NCBI RefSeq assembly: GCF_009689005.1
Contig: NZ_AP021879.1
Coordinates: forward strand, 1,736,001 to 1,800,000
DNA: 64,000 nt
Source of the DNA: Desulfosarcina ovata subsp. ovata
GTDB taxonomy: Bacteria; Desulfobacterota; Desulfobacteria; Desulfobacterales; Desulfosarcinaceae
Direction of reading: 5' to 3'
Shown here: positions 55,024-64,000 of the stretch, piece after piece
Layout of the letters: each line of letters opens with the position of its first letter
Numbering within the stretch: position 1 is the first letter of the stretch
Translations under genes and position numbers: made by a program
The notes under the pieces: generated by a model
Databases searched by the model: none
What the model saw: only the letters and a program-made list of their open reading frames with translations
What the model was told of the DNA's origin: nothing

Positions 55024-55311
55024 ATGAATACGACCGATCTGATCGTCCTGGCAGCCATGGCCGTTGTGGTCGCCGTCGCATTGGGCGCCTTTGTGCCCAT
55101 CACGAAATATCTGTTTGACCGCGGCCTGGTCGACCGTAACCAACAGGCGCCGAACATTATCGATTTCTACAAAACCTATGTGGCCCATACCCGAAAAACC
55201 ACCGGACGGATCGGGACCGCATTCTGGGTTCACGCTGTTTCCGCCGGTCTTTTCATCGTCATCGGTGTGGGATACACGATCTTCCGGTTCATTTTGCCGC
55301 GATTGGGCTAA
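55024..55311 (+). CDS. small two-helix membrane protein
   Basis: 95 residues with two hydrophobic helices (about 6-24 and 68-88) and a basic loop. No family named. It lies upstream of the acyl-CoA dehydrogenase remnant on the plus strand; function unknown. Confidence 0.6.
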   Translation: MNTTDLIVLAAMAVVVAVALGAFVPITKYLFDRGLVDRNQQAPNIIDFYKTYVAHTRKTTGRIGTAFWVHAVSAGLFIVIGVGYTIFRFILPRLG

Positions 55312-55378
55312 GGCGATTGGCAGATACAGTTCGCGGCTTGGATGAAGGCATAAAAACGCAAACCCGTGGTTACCAGTC

Positions 55379-55608
55379 ATGTCCGATCAAATCAGCCAGA
55401 AGCACGAGATGATCCGCAATTCGGTGAGGGAATTTGCCGAAGCGGAAATCAAACCGATCGCCGGCAAACTTGAAAACGAAGCCGTGTTTTCGGTGGAACT
55501 GACCCGGGCCATGGGGGCCATCGGCCTGTTCGGCATGGTGGTGCCCGAAGCCTACGGCGGCCAGGGACTGGACTACCTCGCCGACATCATTGCCGTTGAG
55601 GCGTGGAG
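55379..55608 (+). pseudogene. acyl-CoA dehydrogenase, N-terminal remnant
   Basis: ATG 55379 opens MSDQISQKHEMIRNSVREF, then GLFGMVVPEAYGGQGLDYLADIIAVEA, the typical first about 75 residues of acyl-CoA dehydrogenases. After about 55608 the frame continues only as antisense of the hybrid kinase gene. The FAD and substrate domains and catalytic Glu are gone. A recombination joined the fragment tail to tail with the kinase gene, which ends at 55634. Confidence 0.75.
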
Positions 55609-55633
55609 CCGATGCCGGCCACGGGGAATGCGG

Positions 55634-57820
55634 TTACCGCAGCGCCGCCTTGACGGCCAATCCGATGGTTTCAACGGTATAGGGTTTCTTGACATATTGC
55701 GCCACGACCAGCTCGATGGCCTCCCGAACACGATCGGTTTCGGAAAAGCCACTGGCAATGATCGCCGGCTGGCCGGGATGGATTTCGCAAATCCGCCGGT
55801 ACGTGTCGAGACCGTCAGGACCGGGGTCCATGACCATGTCCAGCAAAACCAGGTCGACCATGCGGGTGGAAAGATAAGCAACGGCCGCCGCCCCGTCTCC
55901 GACACAGACCGGACAATAGTTCAGCCGTTTGAGAATCCCCGAGGCAATCATGCGCTGCTCTTTCACATCATCCACAATCAGAATCGTTTGTCCGCGCCCC
56001 AGATAACCGTCCATGGGCAATGCGGCTCTGGATGAATCCGGTTCCTGGCGGGTGGCGGGGAAGTAAAGTTCAAATGTCGTCCCCTCTCCTTTGACACTGT
56101 GAACGTCAATATACCCCTTGTGGTCCTGCACCGTTGCCCATACCACGGCCATGCCCAGGCCGGTGCCGCTGCGACCCATGACCTTCTTGGTGTAAAAGGG
56201 TTCGAAAATGCGTTTGAGATCCTCCGGCGGGATCCCGATGCCTTTATCTTCGACCCGCAGAACCACATAGTCGCCCTCCGCGACATTGTCATAACCTTCG
56301 ATCAGCCGGTCCACGTAACGGTTTTCCGTCGTGATCAGGATTCGGCCGCCCCTGGGTTGCGCCTCAGCCGCGTTCGAGACCAAATTCATGATGGTCTTTT
56401 TCAGGTGGATGCCCGAGCCGCTCAGGTTCAGCAGGCTGGCCTGAAGTCGGCTTTCGATCCGAACCGCCGGATGAAAGGAGAGCAATTTTTCAAATTCGGG
56501 CGAGTCGAGATATTCGCTAATCAGCTGGTTGAGATCCAGCACCGCTACGGTAACCACGCCCCGACGGGCCAGGGTCAGCAGATCCTGTACGATCTCCGCC
56601 GCCCGCTGGCCGGCCTGCTGAATGGTCAATATGGGATCGCGCAGCGGGCTGTCGGCGGGCAGGTCAAGCAACAGTAATTCCGGATAGCTGACGATTCCCG
56701 ACAAAACATTATTCAAATCATGGGCCACGCCACCGGCCAGCAGCCCCAGCGCCTCCATTTTCTGGGCCCGCCGAAGCTGCTCCTCCTGGATGCGCGACTG
56801 GGTAATATCATCGAAGATCCCCAATACCGCATAGATCGACCCCGTCGTATCCATCAGGGGCGTCAGCATATATCGGAGATAAACGGATTTCCCCCAACTT
56901 GTCTCGTAGGCCCCTTCATAGGTTCCCGCGATTCCGCCGACCAGACCGTCGTCGAGCTGCTCGATGAATTTTGTCAGAGCCAACCGATGGGAGCGAAACA
57001 GATTTAACGCCAGTGCGGCCTTAAGTGACGGGAAGCCGAACATCTCAATGAATTTAGGGTTGGCATCGCTGATCGCTCCGTCATTGTCGATGGTAATAAT
57101 GCCCAGCGGCGCATGCGCCACCAAGGTACGAAACCGCCGTTCGCTGACGCGCAGGGAGGCCTCCACCGTTTTGCGTTTGGCGATATCCTGGCGGGTCTGC
57201 ATCAGTGTCTGTTTCAGATCGCCCAGCATCAGTGCCGTTGTCACTGTGATCAGAACATTGATCAGCATGAAATTGATGCTCATCACCGACCATTTTTCAA
57301 CCATATGATCAAAGGGCTGTGACCACAACGGCGCTCCGCCGGCGATAAAAAAACCAGTCCCCACTAATATGCACAGATTGATCAGCAACGACCCGACAGC
57401 GGCCTTGACACCGAGAAGGGCGGCGGCCATCACCGACGCACCAAACAACCAGATATAACCGGCGCCCAAGGGTCCCAGGGAAAGCATCAATCCGGTACCA
57501 AGGGCATACAGGATGATGCATACCCCCCATGCACGGAGGATAAACGGTAACCGTCTGCCAAACAGAATGGCCACGGTGGTCAGATACGCCATCGCATCCA
57601 GAAAGGCCACAATCCACAACGACTCGCGGACGGCCAGCACCACAGACGGAATCAGGGCGATCATTCCAAGCGTACCGGCCGTAAAACAGATCAGAAAAAC
57701 AATCCGCTCCCGCCAGAACGTCAGGGGGTCGCCCTGCCACGCATAGGCCGGTATAAAATGGTGCTCGCATACGCGCCAGACCGCCAGGCCTTTTTCGATA
57801 AAGAGGGTTACCAATCTCAC
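55634..57820 (-). CDS. hybrid sensor histidine kinase with PAS and receiver domains
   Basis: 728 residues. About six membrane helices (40-200) resembling a MASE-type sensor, a PAS domain (about 225-345), HisKA with the phospho-His in [12 protein letters not shown] (about 365), HATPase_c (about 460-590; [41 protein letters not shown]) and a C-terminal receiver (about 605-725; [28 protein letters not shown]). Autophosphorylation and intramolecular relay are expected; the output regulator is not adjacent. Its 3' end abuts the truncated acyl-CoA dehydrogenase. Confidence 0.95.
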   Translation of the reverse strand: MRLVTLFIEKGLAVWRVCEHHFIPAYAWQGDPLTFWRERIVFLICFTAGTLGMIALIPSVVLAVRESLWIVAFLDAMAYLTTVAILFGRRLPFILRAWGVCIILYALGTGLMLSLGPLGAGYIWLFGASVMAAALLGVKAAVGSLLINLCILVGTGFFIAGGAPLWSQPFDHMVEKWSVMSINFMLINVLITVTTALMLGDLKQTLMQTRQDIAKRKTVEASLRVSERRFRTLVAHAPLGIITIDNDGAISDANPKFIEMFGFPSLKAALALNLFRSHRLALTKFIEQLDDGLVGGIAGTYEGAYETSWGKSVYLRYMLTPLMDTTGSIYAVLGIFDDITQSRIQEEQLRRAQKMEALGLLAGGVAHDLNNVLSGIVSYPELLLLDLPADSPLRDPILTIQQAGQRAAEIVQDLLTLARRGVVTVAVLDLNQLISEYLDSPEFEKLLSFHPAVRIESRLQASLLNLSGSGIHLKKTIMNLVSNAAEAQPRGGRILITTENRYVDRLIEGYDNVAEGDYVVLRVEDKGIGIPPEDLKRIFEPFYTKKVMGRSGTGLGMAVVWATVQDHKGYIDVHSVKGEGTTFELYFPATRQEPDSSRAALPMDGYLGRGQTILIVDDVKEQRMIASGILKRLNYCPVCVGDGAAAVAYLSTRMVDLVLLDMVMDPGPDGLDTYRRICEIHPGQPAIIASGFSETDRVREAIELVVAQYVKKPYTVETIGLAVKAALR

Positions 57821-57877
57821 AACATTCTCCCGTCGCCGGTCGTGGTTTGATCTGGATGGATGGTACGGGCGACCAGA

Positions 57878-58858
57878 TCACTGCCGGCGAATTTCCCGGA
57901 GGGTCTCTTCAAACTGCGGCGTCAGCGGGCCGCCAAGCTGGATCGCGTGCCGGATGGCCTCAAGGGCATCGTCGGCGCGACCCTGATCCATGAGCACCTG
58001 GGCAAGGTTGTTGAAGGCGGCACCGTCGTGGGGAAAATTGACAGTGGTTTCCCGGAAAACGGCTTCAGCGGCTTCAAGGTCTCCGGATTCGTACAAACAG
58101 GCCCCCAAGCCCAGTCGGGCGGCCAGGCTGCCGGGCCAGCGGGCCAGGGCACTCCGGTAAGCCCGGGCAGCCACGGTCCATTTTTTCAGTCGTTCAAGTG
58201 GGCCTACGGCGCGCAGGTAATCCGCTTCTTCGGCACGATCCGGCAACCGTGATGGCGGCAGCACCACAAGCCCCCAGTAATCCCCGCGCCGCCAGGTGCG
58301 GTTGAAGCGCTCCAGAGCCACATGCTTTTCCTGCGTCACACCGGAATGCAGAATGACGTTGCCCTTCTCCAGGTCCAGTCCGATCACCACCGCATAGTGC
58401 CAGACCGGGTACCAGGCCAAGCCGAGATTCTGGAGCACGATCACCGGATTTCCGGCCCGGAGCTCATCCAAAAGCGCATCGGGAGCAGGCAGGAGCCAGG
58501 CAATCCGGTCATGCCGGCGCACCGCTGCGATCATGGCCGACTGGAGGCTGCCTTTTTTCGAGAGGGTGAAAACTTCGGGAGTGAGATCATCCGGCGAAAG
58601 ATGAACACCGCTCCACGAAAGCGCCATGGCCAGGGCAGCCGGTCCGCACTGGTAAACCTTCTGGGGAAAAAAGGGAACACTGTCTATCAGGTATCGGGGG
58701 GAATCCGCCAGCGGCAAGTCGGACCGTCTGAACCCTGCCGGCCCGGTACAACCCGTCATCGCCAGGACCGGCAACAGGATCAGCAAGAAAAGCAGGCACC
58801 ATCCGGCGGCCGCCGGTGAATGGCCGCCGCTTTTTCGATCAATGGTGTTTTTTGACAA
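57878..58858 (-). CDS. PA2778-type cysteine peptidase lipoprotein
   Basis: 326 residues. Lipobox MTGC near residue 36; a C39-like papain-fold domain (about 55-205) with VPFFPQKVYQCGPAALAMAL (catalytic Cys) and WYPVWHYAVVIGLD (His). Two TPR-type repeats close the protein (LAARLGLGACLYESGDLEAAEAVF). Matches the PA2778 family, which is encoded beside a PA2779 protein; here the partner overlaps by 20 nt upstream. Substrate is unknown. Confidence 0.88.
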   Translation of the reverse strand: MSKNTIDRKSGGHSPAAAGWCLLFLLILLPVLAMTGCTGPAGFRRSDLPLADSPRYLIDSVPFFPQKVYQCGPAALAMALSWSGVHLSPDDLTPEVFTLSKKGSLQSAMIAAVRRHDRIAWLLPAPDALLDELRAGNPVIVLQNLGLAWYPVWHYAVVIGLDLEKGNVILHSGVTQEKHVALERFNRTWRRGDYWGLVVLPPSRLPDRAEEADYLRAVGPLERLKKWTVAARAYRSALARWPGSLAARLGLGACLYESGDLEAAEAVFRETTVNFPHDGAAFNNLAQVLMDQGRADDALEAIRHAIQLGGPLTPQFEETLREIRRQ

Positions 58859-59252
58859 AAGGAAAAATATCGGTGTACCCCATGATATCGGTAATCAGCA
58901 GCACAATGAAGACAATCAAGGAAGCACCAACAATCACGCCCACGGTGCTGCCACCGGCCGGCAACTGGTCCATGCGATCGGCCAGGGCAGTGATCTCGGC
59001 GTCCGACAGGCTGTCGATGCGGGACGTGGCTTCCTGGACGTCGATGCCTTGGGAGACCAAGGCCTGCCGGACATCCTCGCGGGCCAGAACGGCATGCACG
59101 GTGGCGCGCGATTCGGCGACGCGACCGGCATCCAAAACCGTCTCGGCGGAAATCATGGCCGCCATGACCTGCTGATAGGGCGTAAAGATCACCATCATGA
59201 AAATGGCCAGGAACAGGCTGACCGGTCTTGCCAATGTTCGTACCTTTCTCAT
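58839..59252 (-). CDS. PA2779 family protein
   Basis: 137 residues. Signal peptide (about 8-32), a short helical domain (DVRQALVSQGIDVQEATSRIDSLSDAEITALADRMDQLP) and a C-terminal membrane helix (about 103-124). The helical block is diagnostic of PA2779. It pairs with the C39-like peptidase gene; the pair's role is not established. Confidence 0.88.
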   Translation of the reverse strand: MRKVRTLARPVSLFLAIFMMVIFTPYQQVMAAMISAETVLDAGRVAESRATVHAVLAREDVRQALVSQGIDVQEATSRIDSLSDAEITALADRMDQLPAGGSTVGVIVGASLIVFIVLLITDIMGYTDIFPFVKKHH

Positions 59253-59512
59253 TCATCACCTCTCTTTTATTTAGGGCAGGATACGATCAAACCCCTCGAC
59301 CCGACGGGAGAATCGGGCCATGGACGGCCTGCGGGGCAGTTGCCAACGGGCTCGACTGCACGGTGGCGTTTCTTTTAGATCTCAAGGTGGTGAAAAAGTC
59401 AAGCCGTCTGTGAGAAGGCTGGAGAGGTGCTGAGGGTGGGCGTCAATAGGTATCGAGCGCCTCGGGAAGCGATTCGACAAAAGCCCGGATTTCATCGCGC
59501 ACACGGCAACGG

Positions 59513-60676
59513 CTACATGAAATAATTGAAAATATAGCCCACCAGCAGAATGCCTGTCCCGACAACGCCGATGAAGGTGCCGATCAAGCGCGGTTTGAGC
59601 ACTTTGCGCAGGATGATCATCTCGGGCAGCGACAGGGCGATGACCGACATCATGAAAGCCAGCACCGTGCCCAGTGCGGCCCCTTTGCCCAGCAGGGCCT
59701 GGACAATGGGGATGATGCCGGCGGCATTGGAATACATGGGGATGCCGAGCAGCACCGACAACGGCACCGACCACCAGGCCGACTTGCCCATGAACGCGGC
59801 CATCATGCCTTCGGGGACGTATCCGTGAATGCCGGCGCCCACGGCAATCCCGAGCATAACATAGATCCAGACCTTGCCGACGATTTCGCGAACGGCATCA
59901 AAACCATAGCGAATCCGGGCCGCCCAGTCCTGGGCATCTTCGGGCAGATCCACTTTTCCCGCCTGAATCTGGAAAACCCACTCTTCCAGGTGGCGTTCCA
60001 TTTTCATCCGCCCGATGACCCAGCCGGCCACCATGGCGATGCCAAGACCGGTACCCAGGTAAATCGCCGCCACTTTCCAGCCGAACAGACCGTACAGCAA
60101 AACCAGGGCCACCTCGTTGACCATGGGGGCGGCGATCAGAAAGGAAAAGGTCACGCCCAGGGGAACCCCCGTGGTCACGAATCCCAGGAAAAGCGGTACG
60201 GCCGAGCAGGAGCAGAAGGGGGTGACAATCCCCAGCAACGCGGCCAGCACGTTGCCCGCGGATTCGCGCTTCCCGGCCAGGATGGCCCGCGTGCGTTCCA
60301 GCGTAAAAAAGGAACGCACGACCCCCACGCCAAAAACCACCAGGGTGAGCAGCATGATCACTTTGGGGGTTTCGAAGACAAAAAATTCGACGGCACTGCC
60401 AAAGTGGCTGGTCATCGAAAACCCCGCCAATCGCGACAACAAATGCGTAAACAGTTCGGCAAGGCTGGACAGATGGCGATACATCAGAAACCATATGGCC
60501 ACCAGCAATATGCTCCCGGTCATATATAAGGTTCCGGGTGACAGGTGGGTGACAGCGGCTGAAATGAGCGTCCCGCCCGTTCTTTTCGTGTTGAAGCCAC
60601 TGCCTGCGGTTTTATTATTTTCAGGTGTCATGACGCACGTCCCTTTCATGCTGTGTCCGCCCTTCGGTAGTTTCAC
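59513..60676 (-). CDS. UPF0718/ArsP-type permease, second copy
   Basis: 387 residues, eight membrane helices. Family motifs: NVLAALLGIVTPFCSCSAVPLFLGF, where the Cys-Ser-Cys is strongly conserved, and MYSNAAGIIPIVQALLGKGAALGTVLAFMM. Starts at GTG 60676 overlapping the CMD stop (GTGA); ATG 60649 is an alternative. UPF0718 permeases such as ArsP export trivalent organoarsenicals or similar thiophilic compounds. Last gene of the ArsR operon. Another member lies at 61401-62789. Confidence 0.85.
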   Translation of the reverse strand: MKLPKGGHSMKGTCVMTPENNKTAGSGFNTKRTGGTLISAAVTHLSPGTLYMTGSILLVAIWFLMYRHLSSLAELFTHLLSRLAGFSMTSHFGSAVEFFVFETPKVIMLLTLVVFGVGVVRSFFTLERTRAILAGKRESAGNVLAALLGIVTPFCSCSAVPLFLGFVTTGVPLGVTFSFLIAAPMVNEVALVLLYGLFGWKVAAIYLGTGLGIAMVAGWVIGRMKMERHLEEWVFQIQAGKVDLPEDAQDWAARIRYGFDAVREIVGKVWIYVMLGIAVGAGIHGYVPEGMMAAFMGKSAWWSVPLSVLLGIPMYSNAAGIIPIVQALLGKGAALGTVLAFMMSVIALSLPEMIILRKVLKPRLIGTFIGVVGTGILLVGYIFNYFM

Positions 60677-60996
60677 TTCTGACAGTCACAACTGATATTA
60701 CCGGCAATGATCGCTTTCCACTCACCGAGCACATCGTGAGTCCAGCAGTCATCGGCACCGGCGGCTTCACGCATGGTCAGGGCCAGGATGTAAGACAGTT
60801 CCTTGACCGTCGCACCGGCTTCCAGGGCCCCCTTGAAATGTTTCAGAACACAGGGTTTCGAGCGCCCCTTGATGGAAAGGGCAAAACAGATGAATTGGTA
60901 GGTCTTCTCATCGATGCTCCGTTTGCTGGCATACAGAGCATCCATCTCATCGAGCATTTCGGCGAATTCGGGGAAAAATTCGGCTAACATCCGCAT
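60673..60996 (-). CDS. carboxymuconolactone decarboxylase (AhpD-like) family protein
   Basis: 107 residues. Core ERxxYASKRSIDEKTYQFICFALSIKGRSKPCVLKHFKGAL with a single Cys-xxx-His (CVLKH) where AhpD has CxxC-xxH, so the redox pair is incomplete unless the C-terminal CDC contributes. AAGGAG precedes ATG. It sits between the thioredoxin and second permease genes of the ArsR operon, a constant arrangement in deltaproteobacteria. Confidence 0.88.
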   Translation of the reverse strand: MRMLAEFFPEFAEMLDEMDALYASKRSIDEKTYQFICFALSIKGRSKPCVLKHFKGALEAGATVKELSYILALTMREAAGADDCWTHDVLGEWKAIIAGNISCDCQK

Positions 60997-61050
60997 GTGC
61001 TATATCTCCTTTTTGGTTATCGACACGTTTCCCGTCCCTTAACGCGTGGC

Positions 61051-61281
61051 CTACCGAATCCAGGCCATTACATCTTTCTTCTTGGGCACTTTGCCCACTA
61101 TTTTCACCTCGCCGTCGACCACCACGGCCGGTGTGCCGAATACCCCATAACCGGCAATCTGCATGACGTCGGTGACTTTCTCTACGGTTGCGGTCACACC
61201 GCTTTCGGCAACGGCTTCCTTAACGATCTGTTCTGCCTGTTTGCATTTGGCGCATCCGGGTCCCAATACTTTGATCTCCAT
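61051..61281 (-). CDS. small thioredoxin-like redox protein
   Basis: 76 residues from ATG 61281 with GGAG 7 nt upstream (another ATG four codons earlier). Active site LGPGCAKCKQAE (CxxC), cis-proline in FGTPAVVVDG. Matches the MTH895/TM0996-type mini thioredoxins that often accompany UPF0718 permeases. Its likely role is thiol exchange with the permease Cys motif or the metalloid cargo. Confidence 0.92.
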   Translation of the reverse strand: MEIKVLGPGCAKCKQAEQIVKEAVAESGVTATVEKVTDVMQIAGYGVFGTPAVVVDGEVKIVGKVPKKKDVMAWIR

Positions 61282-61400
61282 TTTTTTCTCCATTGTTGAG
61301 TTTATCCGTTGATATTTTGAAATGACTCATGGTCACTGTTTTGTTGCCCACCCATCACCGCTCTTTGCTCACAACTCACCCACCACGGTTCATGGTCTAC

Positions 61401-62789
61401 TCACACCGCCATCAGGCTTCCGAAAATCAACCCGCTGATGGTGGCCATGACAACGACCAAGGCAACAAAGGCAACGGTTTTTTTGGTTCCCAGCACGCTG
61501 CGGATCACCAGCATGTTGGGCAGGCTCAGGGCCGGACCGGCCAGGAGCAGCGCCAGGGCCGGTCCCTGGCCCATACCCGCGCCGATAAGCCCTTGCAGGA
61601 TGGGCACTTCGGTAAGCGTGGCGAAATACATGAACGCGCCCACCACCGACGCGAACAGATTGGCCCAAAAGGAGTTGCCGCCCACCAGGCCGCTGATCCA
61701 CTGCGAGGGAATGAGGCCTTCGGATCCGGGCCGGCCCAGCAAAAGACCCGCCACCAGCACGCCGGCCAAAAGCAGCGGCATAATCTGCTTGGCGAAATCC
61801 CACGAGGCCGTGAACCAGGACTCGGTCTCCCCACGGGTGGTGGTCAACAGGGTCGTAAACGCGATCAGGCCCACGGAAAAGGCGATCAGGGGATATTGCG
61901 GGGCCATCAGGGCCGGGATCAGAACCGCCACCGCAGCGATAACCAGTTTGTAAACCTTTACGCGCATCCAGCGGACCATCAAAACGCCCAGCAAAAATGC
62001 AAACCCGCCGGCCATCAGCCACTTGGCGGCAAACACCGCCGACCATAAACCGCCCGCCTGTTCCGGACGGCCCCATGTGGCGGAAACCAGCAGACCGATC
62101 ATGGCAACAAACAAAAGGGTCGTCTGCCACAGCGGCCGCTCGACTTCCGGCGTCGGCATGTGTATGGCGGACGCCGCCTTGGCCGCTTCTTCCTTCCGGA
62201 AGAGGAGGTGCATGAACAGACCGATCACCACGCTGAAGAGAACTGCGCCCACGGCCCGCGCCGCACCGATTTCCGGCCCCAGGATGCGCGCGGTGAGGAT
62301 AATGGCCAGCACATTGATGGCCGGCCCCGAGTACAGAAAGGCAATGGCCGGTCCCAGTCCGGCGCCGCGCTTCCAGATGCCGGCAAACAGCGGCAGCACC
62401 GTGCACGAGCACACCGCCAGCACCGAACCGGACACGCTGGCGACCCCGTAGGAGAGCACTTTGCTGGCACCCGCACCGAGGTATTTCATCACCGATCCCT
62501 GGGAAACGAAAACGGCCACGCCGCCGGCAATGAAGAAGGCCGGCACCAGGCAGAGCAGCACATGCTCCTGGGCGTACCACTTGGCCAGGGCCAAAGATTC
62601 GATCACCGAACCGGTGAAGCGGGTGCTGTCCACGGGCAGGAAAAAGAAAAGCAGAAAACCGCCGACGATCCAGGCCAGCGGTTTCCAGATCGTGGCCCAG
62701 TCGATCAGGCTGGGTTCCTCGGGTTCGGCCCCGGCAAGTGGGGTTTCAACAGTTTTGTCCGACGGGGCCGTGGAGAGGGTTTCGCTCAT
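61401..62789 (-). CDS. UPF0718/ArsP-type permease, first copy
   Basis: 462 residues, about ten helices. Conserved VSGSVLAVCSCTVLPLFAGIW (Cys-Ser-Cys) and the related second-half motif TLTEVPILQGLIGAGMGQGPALALLLAGP. Longer than the second permease and N-terminally acidic. First structural gene after arsR, GGAG upstream. Probably exports a thiophilic metalloid or organometal. Confidence 0.88.
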   Translation of the reverse strand: MSETLSTAPSDKTVETPLAGAEPEEPSLIDWATIWKPLAWIVGGFLLFFFLPVDSTRFTGSVIESLALAKWYAQEHVLLCLVPAFFIAGGVAVFVSQGSVMKYLGAGASKVLSYGVASVSGSVLAVCSCTVLPLFAGIWKRGAGLGPAIAFLYSGPAINVLAIILTARILGPEIGAARAVGAVLFSVVIGLFMHLLFRKEEAAKAASAIHMPTPEVERPLWQTTLLFVAMIGLLVSATWGRPEQAGGLWSAVFAAKWLMAGGFAFLLGVLMVRWMRVKVYKLVIAAVAVLIPALMAPQYPLIAFSVGLIAFTTLLTTTRGETESWFTASWDFAKQIMPLLLAGVLVAGLLLGRPGSEGLIPSQWISGLVGGNSFWANLFASVVGAFMYFATLTEVPILQGLIGAGMGQGPALALLLAGPALSLPNMLVIRSVLGTKKTVAFVALVVVMATISGLIFGSLMAV

Positions 62790-62895
62790 GATGGGTTGCT
62801 CCTGGATGTTCCCGGCCTCCTGTGATCAGGAGGATCCAAGTGTTTCACATGATTCCTTACATCGCGATTTATTCATATATAAAGGACAAAAAAAA

Positions 62896-63243
62896 TCAGT
62901 TCTTGTTCAGGATCTCATAACGATCGATCCGTTCGATACCTTGAAGCAGGTCACAGATCTCACCCTCATCGTTCAGCCAGTGGCGCAAATTTCCCAGGAT
63001 TGAGGCCGCATAGGCACTCTGCCGGCCATCGGCCAATGTATAGTTGACCCACAGGCCGTCCTTATGCGACGCGGCCAGCCCGGCATCCTCTAGGATCTTC
63101 AAATGCTTGCTGGTGGTGGACTGGGCACTGCCGAGGGCGGTCTGCAGCTCGCAGACACACATGGAACGCCGCTCCAATATTTTCAGTATCTTGACCCGGG
63201 TGGGATCGGAAAGAGCCTTCATGACTCTGAGAAATTCCTTCAT
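62896..63243 (-). CDS. ArsR-family metalloregulator
   Basis: 115 residues from ATG 63243 (GGAGGG upstream; two earlier in-frame starts lie in the promoter). Winged-helix core MKALSDPTRVKILKILERRSMCVCELQTALGSAQSTTSKHLKILEDAGL. The CVC in the DNA-recognition helix 3 (ELCVCDL-like) is the As(III)/Cd(II) sensor site of ArsR. It should repress the permease-thioredoxin-CMD-permease genes and release on metalloid binding. Autoregulation fits the dyad between its -10 and start. Confidence 0.93.
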   Translation of the reverse strand: MKEFLRVMKALSDPTRVKILKILERRSMCVCELQTALGSAQSTTSKHLKILEDAGLAASHKDGLWVNYTLADGRQSAYAASILGNLRHWLNDEGEICDLLQGIERIDRYEILNKN

Positions 63244-63250
63244 CAAACCC

Positions 63251-63297
63251 TCCATATCGCTCTTATGGAATATAAAGAAGCTTTCGGATGATGTCAA
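63251..63297 (-). promoter_or_regulatory. arsR operon promoter with dyad operator
   Basis: Minus strand: TTGACA (63292-63297), 17-nt spacer, TATATT (63269-63274). Overlapping the start region is TCCATA-N7-TATGGA (63251-63269), an inverted repeat suited to ArsR dimer binding. Confidence 0.7.
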
Positions 63298-63347
63298 GCA
63301 GCAATTCTGATGGTTTTGTAAAAAGCAGCTGAATCGGCGCCGGCCAA

Positions 63348-63851
63348 TCAGGCGCAGAGCCCCAAACGGGCGGCAATGCGCCGAAGCGGCCGGAATCTGA
63401 AAAACCGGATCAGCCGGCTGAAACCGCGCATCACCTGGGCGATCTCTTTTTCCACCGACGGCTCCACGCGGCAGAAAGAGATCACACAGCGCTCCGGCCG
63501 CAAATGGTCGGGGAAGAGACAGGGACCGACACCATTTTTTAAAAACAGGCAGTCGGCCGGGAAAAAGGTCTCATGGGCCAGGCACGCGGCCATGGCGGGT
63601 TCCAACTGTGGGGCCAGGGCAAGGATATAGATCAGGTCCCAGCCGGTAATGATATCGGCCACATGAATATTCCGGCAACAGAGGCCCTGGCAGCCGGTCA
63701 TGCACTGGGCCAGAATGGGTGCGGCTTGGCGGGTCAAGGCCGCCTGGGCCTGACAAATCTCCTGGCAGATGGCCAGAAGCCGCCGCCGCTCATCCGCGTC
63801 CAGGCGGTCCAGCTTTTTCCGCGCCTCCCTGAACTGGTAGTTCAATCCCAT
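63348..63851 (-). CDS. Cys-rich hypothetical protein
   Basis: 167 residues. Cysteine cluster CMTGCQGLCCRNIHVAD (about 49-65) plus later CLFLKNGVGPCLFPDHLRPERC, recalling the YkgJ-type metal or Fe-S binding CxxxCxxxCC pattern but not diagnostic. Basic C-terminus. Upstream of it is the end of another minus-strand gene 8 nt away, so it is in that operon. Confidence 0.6.
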   Translation of the reverse strand: MGLNYQFREARKKLDRLDADERRRLLAICQEICQAQAALTRQAAPILAQCMTGCQGLCCRNIHVADIITGWDLIYILALAPQLEPAMAACLAHETFFPADCLFLKNGVGPCLFPDHLRPERCVISFCRVEPSVEKEIAQVMRGFSRLIRFFRFRPLRRIAARLGLCA

Positions 63852-63859
63852 AGGAGGGG

Positions 63860-64000
63860 TTAAATAAACCGCGTCATCATCTGCGCAATTATATGATCCA
63901 CATTGTCCGCTGTAATGCCGTGGTGCGTGCAGAAAGCGTCCACCTTGGCCCGGCGTTTGGGACGCTGCATGTCCTCGAGGCGCGTGAACAGCCCCATCCG
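63860..64000 (-). CDS. hypothetical protein, C-terminal fragment at window edge
   Basis: 47 codons in frame from the right edge to TAA (63860-63862): RLEDMQRPKRRAKVDAFCTHHGITADNVDHI. Too short to name. The start lies outside. It overlaps no other frame. Confidence 0.5.
   Translation of the reverse strand, partial: RMGLFTRLEDMQRPKRRAKVDAFCTHHGITADNVDHIIAQMMTRFI

Overview
The window looks like chromosome of a Desulfobacterota (deltaproteobacterial) anaerobe, probably Desulfobacterales. This is inferred from gene content: phenylacetate-CoA ligase, a crotonase, methylmalonyl-CoA epimerase, a D-lactate dehydrogenase fused to an Fe-S subunit, a dense Ser/Thr kinase/FHA cluster, and a UPF0718 permease/thioredoxin/CMD cluster. 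No rRNA or other marker fixes the taxonomy.

Layout. 0-14.7 kb is mostly housekeeping on the minus strand: paaK (cut by the left edge), crotonase, N-acetylmuramoyl-L-alanine amidase, mutS, a LapA-like protein, UPF0280, a dGTPase-like HD protein, an ATP-grasp protein, a Mrp/NBP35 ATPase, a LolB-like lipoprotein, a TPR lipoprotein and an RpoH-type sigma factor. tRNA-Arg(TCT) follows at 14.8 kb. 15-27.8 kb is a signalling and cell-envelope block: receiver protein, HDOD and PilZ proteins, two Ser/Thr kinases, a PP2C phosphatase, a membrane sensor, a LysM-like polysaccharide deacetylase lipoprotein, a LysM/TPR lipoprotein, a double-FHA protein, and a membrane protein joining a cytoplasmic FHA domain to a periplasmic lytic transglycosylase domain.

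28-41.3 kb is an accessory region that ends in a tyrosine recombinase beside tRNA-Phe(GAA), so it is probably a genomic island. It carries repeated cassettes in which a LysM-containing protein precedes a putative toxin or unknown protein and then a protein with a lipoprotein or Sec signal. Cassette 1 has a LysM-LysM-HExxH protein, a helical protein and a HEAT-like lipoprotein. Cassette 2 has a LysM-peptidoglycan-binding protein, an unknown protein broken by an insertion sequence, and a signal-peptide protein. Cassette 3 is only a LysM stub, cut off where a REP-like array and its Y1 transposase begin. A PIN-toxin remnant, a MITE-like palindrome and a HEPN/MNT pair complete the region. I read the cassettes as secreted effector-immunity modules; no secretion apparatus is encoded in the window.

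41.5-64 kb holds a diguanylate cyclase next to a branched-chain-type binding protein, a sugar ABC transporter, a histone-deacetylase-like hydrolase, a DUF4231/SLATT-like membrane protein, the D-lactate dehydrogenase, methylmalonyl-CoA epimerase, a hybrid histidine kinase abutting a truncated acyl-CoA dehydrogenase, a PA2778/PA2779-type pair, and an ArsR-controlled permease-thioredoxin-CMD-permease operon.

Non-coding highlights are two ~160-nt copies of one structured repeat (37381-37539 and 50570-50729) whose helices are kept by compensatory changes, a different ~123-nt palindrome (48486-48608), and a perfect 26-bp inverted repeat (32480-32586).
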